Assembly: GCF_037893015.1 (NCBI RefSeq)
Contig: NC_133658.1
Location: 143,769,982-143,833,981 of the forward strand
Length of the DNA: 64,000 nucleotides
Direction of reading: 5' to 3'
Source: Macrotis lagotis
Lineage: Eukaryota; Chordata; Mammalia; Peramelemorphia; Peramelidae
Shown: positions 39,266 to 49,336 of the stretch, in pieces
Position numbering within the stretch: position 1 is the first letter of the stretch
How the letters are laid out: the number at the start of each line of letters is the position of its first letter
Position numbers and translations under genes: made by a program
The notes under the pieces: model-generated
Database searches by the model: none
The model's input: only the letters and a program-made list of their open reading frames with translations
What the model was told of the DNA's origin: nothing

Positions 39266-39421
39266 GGGGTTTTTTTTAGGTTTTTGCAAGGCAGTGGGCT
39301 TAAGTGGCTTGCTCAAGGTCACACAGCTAGGTAATTATTAAGTGTCTGAGGCCAGATTTGAACTCAGGTTCTCCTGACTCCAGAGCCGGTGCTCTATCCA
39401 CTGTGACACCTAGCTGCCCCA
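39266..39421 (-). mobile_element. Marsupial tRNA/MIR-type SINE
   Basis: Complement copy; aattgtttt at 39257-39265 and 39422-39430 flanks it. A second SINE in the other direction follows within about 26 bases. Confidence 0.9.
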
Positions 39422-39447
39422 AATTGTTTTTAAAACTATATCTGTGA

Positions 39448-39621
39448 GGGGGCAGCTAGGTGGTGTAGTGGATAAAGCATCGGCTCTGGAGTCAGGAGTA
39501 CCTGGGTTCAAATCTAGCCTCAGACACTTAATAATTACCTAGCTGTGTGGCCTTGGACAAGCTATTTAACCCCATTTGCCTTCCAAAAAACCTAAAAAAA
39601 AAAAAAAAGAAGAAGAAGAAG
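39448..39621 (+). mobile_element. Marsupial tRNA/MIR-type SINE, young
   Basis: Full length with an A and GAA-rich tail. The exact 16-base repeat aaaactatatctgtga (39432-39447 and 39622-39637) flanks it. Confidence 0.92.
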
Positions 39622-40039
39622 AAAACTATATCTGTGAAATGGCAACATGGTTGTCCCTTGGTGCTGTGATAAGAGTTACTACAGTAGTCAACTTGGTTTC
39701 TTCTAGAAATTTTTACTAAAAATATTAATGTTTTGAATATTTTTGAGATAGGCATTGGTGCATAGGTTGGCTATTGACTTTAAAATATTTTGTTGTAAAA
39801 TGTGTTACTGTGTATTTATGTCTGATGTAATAGGTTTATGACTCGTATGACATAAAAAAGCTAAAATAGTGAATGAACAACACCAAAGCCCCCCTTGTGC
39901 TCCCTGAAGGCAGTGATCCCTGCCTGTGTCTTTGCATCCGCAGCGTGCCCTGCGCTGCCACGGCGTGCCACTCGTGGACTAGCCCATGGCCCGGTCATCA
40001 TCTTCAGTGGGGCCCATGAGAACGGGCAATGTTTTGATC

Positions 40040-40217
40040 ACTGTTCAGCCTGTCAGAGTCTTCGTGACCCCAGCCGGGGTTTCTTTTGACCAAGACACTA
40101 CCATTTCCTTCTCGGGCTCATCTTACAGCTGAGGAAACTGAGGCAGAGAGGGTGGCGTGACTCAAACCGACCTGCAGGACCCGCGCGCTGTGCTCCATGG
40201 CGCCACCTGCTGCCCCC
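40040..40217 (-). mobile_element. Mar1-type marsupial CORE-SINE inside the CpG island
   Basis: Complement copy: cactgttcagcctgtcagag, ccatttccttctcgggctca, tgaggaaactgaggcagaga, gcgccacctgctgcccc. It is unusually GC- and CpG-rich for this family. Confidence 0.75.
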
Positions 40218-40479
40218 GGTAACTGTTACACACTGCGCGACTCACAAATTGGTCCGCGAGGGCTGCGCATGAAAACAAGGCCTGGGGAGCGTTTTACAAA
40301 CTTTCGTTAAGATGACAAGAGGGACAGTTTCCGGCTATAAAACCGTAGCAAGCCACGGATTCCGCAGGAGTCCGCCCCACCAGCCCGCTCCCACAGACAA
40401 AGCGCTTCCTTCCCAGGCGCGGTGCCGGCGCGCCCCCTCCAGGCCAACCAGAGGCTGCCTGCGGAGCCCCGCCTCCTGC

Positions 40480-40680
40480 GCCCACCAATCACAGGCCGGG
40501 GAGGAGGCGTGCCGGGGGCTGGGGCACCGAGAGGGCGGGGCTCGCGTCAGTCGACCGTCGCTCGTAGCCCCGCCCGAGTGGAGGCTGAGTTCGAGCTGTG
40601 ATTGGCCCCGCGCGCCAGTGCACGTTGGCGTGCTGACGTCAGCGCCGGAGAGGGAAAGGCGGGAAACGGAGCTGCTTGGA
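40480..40680 (+). promoter_or_regulatory. GINS4: GINS4 core promoter with CCAAT, GC, CRE and E2F-type sites
   Basis: Visible sites: CCAAT at 40485-40489, GGCGGGG at 40534-40540, CCCCGCCC at 40568-40575, reverse CCAAT (ATTGG) at 40601-40605, a perfect CRE TGACGTCA at 40634-40641, and GGCGGGAAA at 40658-40666, an E2F-type motif. There is no TATA box at a suitable place. An E2F site suits a replication factor expressed at G1/S. The start site is inferred to lie near the CRE to E2F interval; no transcript data are available. Confidence 0.75.
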
Positions 40681-40689
40681 GAAGAGCAG
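40640..40689 (+). other. GINS4: GINS4 non-coding exon 1 (5' limit uncertain)
   Basis: The donor gagcag|gtaacg at 40690 is the best one downstream of the promoter sites and would join to exon 2 at 43114 or 43121. The 5' edge is a guess. The first intron would be about 2.4 kb. Confidence 0.55.
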
Positions 40690-41236
40690 GTAACGTAAGA
40701 GCCTCCCCGCCGCTTCTCCGACTCCCTCCCCGCTCTCGGAGGCGAGGCCCAGAGCCCGAAGCCGGGGCCGGGGGTGGAGGTGAGGAGGGTGCAACAGGGA
40801 GGGGGCGGGGGCTGAGGCCTCTGTGTGCCCTTCCACCCCCGACCCCGCGACTGGCCGGGCCGGGGGTCCGAGCTGACCTCCGTGACCCCGGAGACACCCG
40901 CGGGTGTGGGGCGCCGCCGCCGGGACCCCCGGATTCTTAGGGCCGTCAGCAGGGTTGAACCCTTGAAGGCGGATGGGGAAAAATTGCCTCGTTGTTCCAA
41001 CATGTTTACGTAATAGTTCTATAGAATTAGAGCGAATATGATGATTTTAATAGAGTTTATGCCGTTAAAAGCGCCGCCCGGAAGAGGCCGAAGATGCCGG
41101 AATGCTTCCGAAGGCCCCGGGGACGGGCAGGGTCTCATTCAAGTGAACCGGCCGGACCTGGGGTAGCAGGAGCAGGCCAATCCATCTTTCCCGCCCTGCC
41201 GGACGGCTTCCCAGCTCAGTGTCCTCTTTTCTTTTA

Positions 41237-41520
41237 TCTTTAAAGATTTTATTTATTTTGAGTTTTGCAATTTTTCCCCCCAGTCTCACTTCCCGACCCC
41301 CACAGAAAGCAATTTGTCAGTCTTTACATTGTTTCATGTTGCTTTTTTTTTAAAGATTTTGAGTTTTACAATTTTTCCCCCCAATCTCACTTCCCTCTCA
41401 CCCCCTCCCACAGAAAGCAATTTGTCAGTCTTTACATTGTTTCATGTTGCTTTTTTTAATTAAAGATTTCATTTATTTTGAGTTTTACAATTTTCCCCCC
41501 TCATCTCACTTCCTCCCAGG
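41237..41520 (-). repeat. Tandem array of the L1-type 3' tail, about 2.5 units of about 109 bases
   Basis: Units start near 41243, 41353 and 41461. Each holds ttgagttttrcaattttt, a C run, and (first two units) cagaaagcaatttgtcagtc to gtttcatgttgct. The complement is the same tail as at 62030-62120. It lies in GINS4 intron 1, just past the CpG island. Confidence 0.8.
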
Positions 41521-41748
41521 CTCAGTGTTCTTAAGGAAATAGGTTAATCTCCCTGAGCCTCAGTTTCTTCATTTAAAAGAGGTTAATAATATTAGAACTA
41601 CCACTAACTTCGAATTAACTGTTGAAGATCCAACGAAATTGTTTTTGTAAAGATTATATAAATGCAAGCTATCAAAATATTGCTTCAAGAGAAATGCAAA
41701 TTAAAGGAACTCTGAAGTTCATTTCATCAGACTGACAAAGGTGAATTT

Positions 41749-41878
41749 TTTAGGTGGCACAGTGCATAGAACACTGACTCTGGAGTCAGGAGGACCCGAG
41801 TTCAAATTTATATGATAATTACCTAGCTGTATGGCCTTGGGCAAGTCACAACGCCATCGCCTTGCAAAAACTAAAAAG
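41749..41878 (+). mobile_element. Marsupial tRNA/MIR-type SINE, partly deleted
   Basis: taggtggcacagtgcatag to cgccttgcaaaaacta, with a small internal loss. In GINS4 intron 1, inside an L1 piece. Confidence 0.85.
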
Positions 41879-41984
41879 GTAGATAGCAAATAGACACACT
41901 ACCATTCTATTGTTGGAGCTGTGTATATAGGTCCAGTACTGGAAAACGTTTTGGAACTTCACCTTATACAATAAATTATGCATA

Positions 41985-42185
41985 GGTAACAGCTAGATGG
42001 AGCAGTGAAATTAGGAAGATCTGAGTTCAGTTTGATCTCATATACCTGGGCATGTCAGTTTTTTCATCTGTGAAAAGATAGTTAATAGTACCTGTCTCTC
42101 ACACTTGATGTGATTTCAAATGAGATAATTGTAGAATGTCTAGGCACATAGTAAGCACTATATAAATATTAACTCTTATTAGTAC
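41985..42185 (+). mobile_element. MIR SINE
   Basis: ggtaacagctagatggagca, gatctgagttcagtttgatc, aggcacatagtaagcactat. Confidence 0.7.
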
Positions 42186-42711
42186 TTTGAACAAGCAGAA
42201 TCACTATTAGGCTTGTAAACCAAATTTCTTTATGACTAAACAAATTATAGTGTAGTAATAGAATATTATTGTACTATAATAAAATAGTTTCAGGGAAAAC
42301 TGGGAAGACCTGATCATATGGAGATTAAAATGAGCAGAACAATGAGCAATTTATACAATGACAATAATATAAGGAAAAACAACTTTGAAAGATTTAGAAT
42401 GCTGATCAGTGAATCCAGTGGATTGTAGATAAAAACATCCTCCCCACCTCCATCTCCTGTGAGAAGTGTGATAGACTTAAAATGCAGAATGAAACACAGT
42501 TTTGTCCTTGGACGATGTAGAAATTTGTTGTAATGGAACTAAATATATTTACTAAGAGCTTTTTAACACTGTTCAATAGGGCAAGTGGAGTGGTGGGAAA
42601 GGATAATAAATGATTTTTTTAAAAATTAGGAAAGAAGCATAAGATTTAGGGTCAGAGACTCTGTGCTGAATTCTTTTATCTAATACCTGTGATCTTAAGA
42701 ACGTTTTATCT

Positions 42712-42858
42712 TGGGGTAGCTAGATGGCACAGTGGATAAAGCATTGGCCCTGGAGTCAGGAGGTCTCAAATCCAGCCTCAGACACTTAATAATTACCCAG
42801 CTATGTGACCTTGGACAAGTCACTTAATCCCATTGCCTCAAAATAAATTAACAAAAAA
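42712..42858 (+). mobile_element. Marsupial tRNA/MIR-type SINE
   Basis: ggggtagctagatggcacag to cattgcctcaaaataaat. gttttatct at 42703-42711 and 42859-42867 flanks it exactly. Confidence 0.9.
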
Positions 42859-43123
42859 GTTTTATCTCTAAAGCTCACTTTACTTTTTTTGTAAAGTTAA
42901 GGGGATTGGATGAAATTATCTCTGAGGTCTTTTTATCTCCAGACCCAATCATATTAAGCCATTTCACCTTCCTGTTGTTCAGTTTCCTTTACTGGGGTAA
43001 GACCTCAAGCTGTTGTGAGGAAAGTGTTTTTGTAAACTGCTATGTAAATATGAGCCATCATTCTTATTATTACATGATGAAAGTCTTTCTTTAATGAATT
43101 CATCTGGTTTCAGATTTCAGAAA

Positions 43124-43219
43124 ATGACAGAAGAGACAGATTTCACTGAGCAAGACTCTGATGGAGGTAGTGAAGAGGTGGTACTAACTCCTGCAGAACT
43201 TATTGGAAAACTGGAGCAG
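43124..43219 (+). CDS. GINS4: GINS4 exon 2, start codon and residues 1-32
   Basis: Two overlapping acceptors, tttcag and atttcag ending at 43113 and 43120, precede AAAATGACAG. The exon encodes MTEETDFTEQDSDGG through IGKLEQ, with donor gagcag|gtaagc. The ATG is the first in the spliced message if exon 1 ends at 40689. Confidence 0.96.
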
Positions 43220-46200
43220 GTAAGCATCTCAAAGAGAACTTTGCTCTAGACTTTAGTTTTTTACATGCTATATTTTTAAAACTTACAGATAATAGGAACA
43301 AAATCAAAGCTAATCTCAAGAGCACAGGGACCAATCTTGCCAAAAGAGTATTCTAATATTTAACAATATCCTTCAATTCTTCACTGACCTACTAAGGAAG
43401 TCTTTCTTACCCCCTACTGATGGTAATAATGAGAAACACCTTTGGATATATTTGATGGAACAGTTAAAGAGAAGCAGAGACCTAACATATTCTGTTATTT
43501 TCAGTAAGTGCAGAAACAGAGATGTAGAGACCTTAAGAGCTTTCATACCTTAACCTTTAACCATTCAACTTGCAGATCTGTGGGCCAAATTTTTTTTTTG
43601 AGCAAAAAACTTTTTTAGCAAAAACTTCTACCAGATTACCTAGCATACCTAATAAAGTAATAGGTCAGTAGGGACTAATGATTCACTTACTATTTATATG
43701 ACTGAAATCAAGCTATCAAGCTTATATTGATTAGTAATCATAAAGAACTTATGACTCCTATACACATGAATTTCTGATTATATACTGTTGAAAAAAACTT
43801 GGCCATCTTTTAACATCTGTTGACTTCTTTTAATATCTGTTGTGGCTCATTAGAGAAAATTGGGGATAGGAAAACAGTGCTAAATTATCTCTTCTTGCAA
43901 ATAAAATTGGCAGCTGTATTCTTGGTCACTCTTTTATTTCCTCTTATATTTTTCCTTATAAGCTCCCCCCCCCCCACTATTTATATTCTGAAACAATTTC
44001 TATTCCTCATCTCCTTACCTTTTAAAAATTCCATCCTACTGCCTACTTCCTTATCTCATATCCCTTAGCGGAACACTCTTGCTTTTCAGTATCCTTATCC
44101 CTTCCTAATCTTTTTCTCTCTATAAATAAACTTCATAATGAGCAGATTACCATAATTATATTACTACAATTTTATCTCTTATGATGCTGTTTAGTTCCAA
44201 CTTCTCTCCTATGTTCTAGTTCTATATTTCCATCTGAGACCTTAAAGTCAGCATATTGATTTTGTCTTGACTTCTTCCCCACAAAATGTGGACTTCCTGC
44301 TATCCTGAGTTCTATTAATGATGATGTTACGTGTCACCTGAACTCTATCTTCATACTTTTCCTTTGTAATTTACATCAAATTAGCCAGGGGAATCCTCTT
44401 AATTCCACTTCTGAAATGTCTCTAGCATCTTGCCATTGCCATAATTAGAACCCTCATTCCTTCTTGTTTTAATATTTCAAAGCAACATGGTACAATGAAA
44501 ATAACTCAATCTTCCTAGGCTTCCATTCTCTTGAGATTCATGTGTATGAGATTACTTCCAAGGTTCCTTCTAGCTCTAGAGCCATGACCCTGTAAACCCA
44601 TATCCTCACTTTCAATCCAAATCTTCAGCTGTTGTCTTAATGTGTAGTTTTCATCATGTCATTTCCTTGTTCAAAGGATTCCAGGGGCTCTCCATTGCCT
44701 ACCAACTAAAATTCAATCTCCTTAGCTTGAAATTCAAGCCCTTCTAGAATCTGACTCTTTCCTGTCTTATCATTATTTTCCTTCACAATCAGTCCTTACC
44801 ACCCCCAACATGCATTCCACGCTTTACCAAATTTATACCTTTATCTATTCTGTTTCCTAAATCCAGAATAATATTCTTCTACTCTTCCCTCATACTATTT
44901 CTCTATTTGAAAGATTGCTATTCTTTTTTTTTTTCTTTTTAGATTTTTGCAAGGCAAATGGGGTTAAGTGGCTTGCCCAAGGCCACACAGCTAGGTAATT
45001 ATTAAGTGTCTAAGACTGGATTTGAACCCAGGTACTCCTGACTCCAAGGCCAGTGCTTTATCCACTACGCCACCTAGCTGCCCCTAGAAAGATTGCTATT
45101 CTTTAAGACAGCTCAAATGCCATCTCTTTATAATTTTCTCTAATTTCCTACCTTCTATACCCATCCCCCCACCCCCAACAGAAGTGATCTTCTCTTCTTT
45201 CCTCATATATCTGCTTATTCCAATGGCAGACATTTCAGGTCTTATTTGTTTTGTTTCTCCCTCCATGTCTAGCATATTGCCTTGATATTCAGTCTCTCTT
45301 ATTTTATCAATGTGAGTTCTACCTTCATTAAATCAAATTGTAACTTTTACTCTCTAGAAGTTATAGTAGACAAAATTAGTTCATCATTGCCTGGTAGTTT
45401 TCTGGTAATGAGCCTCATTCACCTGCACATTAGGGCATCATTAAAATCTGTGAAGCTTGGTCCAAGGTCTTCCAGATCTTGTTCTTGATGGCAGAGTTTT
45501 CAAGTAACCAGCGTCATTTCTAGTCATGATGAAACAGAGAAGTGGGTCTGTAGCTGAGATTGCATAATAGAGCTTCAGTAAATTTTTGTTGAATTGACTA
45601 AAATGGGGGGGAAAGCTCTTTTAGAAACAAATTTTTAAATTATTTGAAAAAATCACATATTTTTACTCTATCTTTAATGTATCTTCCTAGTCTATAAACT
45701 ATTTATGGATAGGTTTCATCTTTTTGCTTAATTTCTTTTTTGCTGTTTTTTTTTTTTTTGTTTTTGTTTATTTTGGAAGGCAATGGGGTTAAGTGACTTG
45801 CCCACAGTCATACACCTAGGTAATTATTAAGTGTCTGAGGCCAGATTTGAACTCAGGTCCTCCTGACTCCAGGGCCTATACTCTATCCACTGCACCACCT
45901 AGCTGCCCCTAATTTGATTAATTTTACCACAAGTACTTGAGAAATTCTGTTGGAAAGCATTTATTTAATATTTGTTAATGGTGTTGATTGGAAGGCTAAG
46001 AATTCAGTTAAGAGAAAGGGAAGGAATCAGGTCTATAGTCCACAAGCTAAAATAAAATTGTAATCATTCCTTGTAAAAGAAAAATTAATGTAGATATGGT
46101 CAGGTATATAAATGTAGACTAGCCATGTTTAATGTCTAAGACAAAATTAAGACTTCTATCTTTATGAATGAATGAGAATATTTAGGGAATTTCCAGTGTG

Positions 46201-49200
46201 ATCCCTGTCACATTGTTAGGCATTTAAAAAATTATTTGACCTTTCATTCTGTTTTCCTCCCAGTAAAACCTGCTAATAATAACTATTTCCTGTTCACATC
46301 AAAAGGATATTTAGGAAGATGAGTGTAATAATTCTTCTAAAATTCTTTGAGTTATGTGGATGAATAGATATGTAAATGTACAAACTGTTATTTCAAAAAC
46401 TGTTATTACAAAAGTAGTGCCACTGCGTTGTGGTGAGAAATGCCAACTTATGGGGAAATGTCACCAGTGCATAAATATCTAGAGATAGAAGTTTTGTTGT
46501 TACTACTTGGGAGAGGTACTATTTGAACATCAGGAGAAAAAAATATTGCCCTGATGTATTTTTTGAAGTAAACTGTCATTTTTGTGTTTGCCAAATGTGA
46601 GATCTTTCAAGCTTTCAGATTAAAACAAAGAAAAAAGGAAGATCCATCCAAGTATTCTTTAAAATACAGTTTTATCTTAAGAATATTTCCAGTACTTTCA
46701 GTTACTAGGGAAATAATAGTTTTCTTGTATAAGGGGACAGGTGGGGGGAGGGAACTGACACACAGTTTCAAAGCTTTCTTATGTGAGTGCTCATGTTATT
46801 GTGCTTTCCTCCATAGGCCTGGTTAAATGAAAAATTTTCCCCTGAGCTGCTGGAGAACAAATGTGAAATTGTAGAATGTGTCATAGAACAGCTGGATCAT
46901 ATGGTAAGAGTCAGTCTCAGAATGCAGAACAGGAGAAAGCAAAATGGGTTTGGTTAATATAGTTGACCTAGGCTGAAGTTGTTTTTAGTATATCATTATC
47001 AAAAGGACAAGTTAATATCAAAAATCCTATTTTTAGCTATTTTCAAACTAGTGTTTATATCTTTTTGGTACTGTCCCTATGTTTCTTGTATCATCATCTT
47101 AAAGATTATTTGTTTGAAAATATCTGTGGCTAACCATTGTTAATTATTAGAGGTGTGGCTCTTATTTCTTTTTGATGATGCTTGGATTTCAGAATTTGTA
47201 CAAATAAATTCAGTCACAAGGTAAATACAAACTTGGGGCATTTGCAGTTTACTGATTGTCTTTCTGGAAAAAATCTTCTGGAGGCAGCTAGGTGGCACAG
47301 TGCATAGAACACCAGCCCTGGAGTCAGGAGTACCTGAGTTCAGATCCGACCTCAGACACTCAATAATTACCTAGCTGTGTGGCCTTGGGCAAGCCACTTA
47401 ACCCCATTGCCTTGGGGGGGGTGGGGTATTAAAAAAAAAAACTAAAAATGAAAATGAAAAAAAGCTTCTTGTATCTTAGAATGCAGATATGTTTTAAGTT
47501 CAGTATTATTTTTCTTTGTAGACTACAAACTGCCAAAGCTATATTTATACTTAGTAGTAAGAATATTTTAATTAGAATTTTTTCTTCAATAGGAAAACAA
47601 TCTCAGACGAGCAAAGAAGGGTGATTTGAAGGTTAGTATCCATCATATGGAGGTCGAAAGAATCCGCTATGTTCTCAGCAGCTACTTGAGATGTCGACTG
47701 ATGAAGGTTAGACATTAAGATTTCTTCATTAGGTCAGTTTTGTGTATAGCAAAAGTCCCTAAGAACTGCTTTGTAGTCTGTAAAATTCCACAGGAGCAAA
47801 AAGTGCTGCTGCTAGAAAAATAAGGTAAGCATTATTATGAAAAAAAGTGGAAAAGGGAAAGAAATTTGGCTTATTTGGGTAGAGGAATAGCAGGTTTGAA
47901 CAATTAAATGGAATCTATTATACAACAGAGATTAAGTAGACCATGAGTATACCTTTTGACTAGAGAATTGGACATTTCCAATAGAATAAGAAATGTTTAA
48001 AAGCATAGTAAGGCTTCTGAGCCTTGTAGTCATTTAGATTATAATGATGATAATAAAAATAAAACACTTTTAAGAAGATGCTGATATCATCCCTTTTGGT
48101 CATCAAAAACTATTTCAATTGTTAAAAGTATATATATTTTTAAAGTTAATGTTGGGCCTTTTATTTCTGATAGATATGATAAATTGATATGTGTCTGTTT
48201 TTGAAAAAGTTATTTGACAGTGGGAGTTGGTGAATAATAACTTTTCTTCTCTGTGACAGATAGAGAAGTTTTTCCCTCATGTTCTTGAAAAGGAGAAGAC
48301 ACGTTCTAAAGGAGAACCTTCCATTCTCTCCCCAGAAGAGTTTGCCTTTGCCAAAGAGTGAGTGACCAGTAAGTCATATCATCTCAGAGATGGAAGGAAT
48401 TTTGGAGGTCATCTAGGCCAAGTCTTACCCACTATGGGTCCTAAGTAACACATTACAGACAGAGGGTCTTCCAGATTCCACTTTTAAGAGACACCTTCAT
48501 TGATAAGATAATATATAATTATCAGGCTACTAGCAGACTCATTCCTTTTCTGAGTCAACCTATTCTATTTTTGGAAGGTTTTTTTAAGTCATATCCCTAA
48601 CTAAGTCATCTCTTATCCAGGTTAGAAATCCTCATGCTTCTACTCATCTATTATAGTACTCCCTCTACTAGTTGGAAAGGACCTCAGAGTCCAGCTAGTT
48701 GGACCCATACCGGAAAAATTAACTCCTTTACATTATTGATGGGTGATTATACAACTTTTCAGTGGATAGAGCAGTAGATCTGCAATCAGAAAGACCTGAG
48801 TTCAAATATGACCTCAGACCTTAATAGCACCCCCCTTCCAGGGCAGTTGTAAAGATCAAATGAGATAACATTTGTAAAAAGCACTTGGCACAATCCTGGA
48901 CATGTGGTAGAATTATAAGTATTTATTCTCTTCCTTCCATATAGTATAAAAACTGATTCCTAAAGACTTTTCCCCATTTTTCTGTCACTTACTACAGAAG
49001 TAGGAGTCTGCACAGGAAGGAGTGCCATTTTCTGTTTTTTGTTTCATGGGTTGCTATGACTAGCTTCTAGGCTGCTGATGATCAGCCTTTACATACTTAG
49101 CTAGTCTTGTCCTTGGGCAGTAGACATAATCTACTATCACTTCTACATCCAAAACTTTTTGGGGTTGATAAATTCAGTAGAGCTTGACTAGTCTGGCATA

Positions 49201-49244
49201 GCCTTTGAGTACCCAGTATCCCTCCACCTTTTTTTCTTTTCTTT

Positions 49245-49336
<92 letters not shown>

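Larger units (their letters stand above)
15521..39889. other. Intergenic DNA between GOLGA7 and GINS4
   Basis: About 24 kb without a supported host gene. It holds L1, L2, MIR and marsupial SINE copies (listed), purine-rich ancient repeats, and a small cold-shock-domain fragment near 17.6 kb. Stretches where I see nothing to name: 15521-17330, 17930-20680, 22210-23030, 25860-28940, 30640-31180 and 32660-33950. Confidence 0.7.
39890..41200. promoter_or_regulatory. CpG island at the GINS4 5' end
   Basis: This is the only long GC-rich, CpG-dense stretch in an otherwise AT-rich window. It begins abruptly near 39890, peaks at 40350-40960 and fades after 41190. It encloses the inferred GINS4 first exon. 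Long open frames on both strands here are a by-product of few AT-rich stop codons and are not genes. Confidence 0.9.
41685..42620 (+). mobile_element. L1 LINE ORF2 end and 3' UTR fragment, interrupted twice
   Basis: Pieces agagaaatgcaaattaaa (41690), the 41885-41980 block and aatgagcagaacaatgagc (42332) follow the order of the marsupial L1 3' end. A SINE (41749-41878) and a MIR (41985-42185) sit between them. It is heavily decayed and lies in GINS4 intron 1. Confidence 0.6.

Noticed and set aside
40336-40341. TATAAA in the CpG island
   Set aside because: It is about 300 bases upstream of the CRE/E2F cluster and no exon donor or other support follows at the right distance. It could be an alternative start but is not supported.
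40312-41003. Long overlapping open frames on both strands (up to 222 codons) near the GINS4 promoter
   Set aside because: They lie in the CpG island, where stop codons are rare. The peptides are Arg/Pro/Gly-rich with no family resemblance and cross the promoter.
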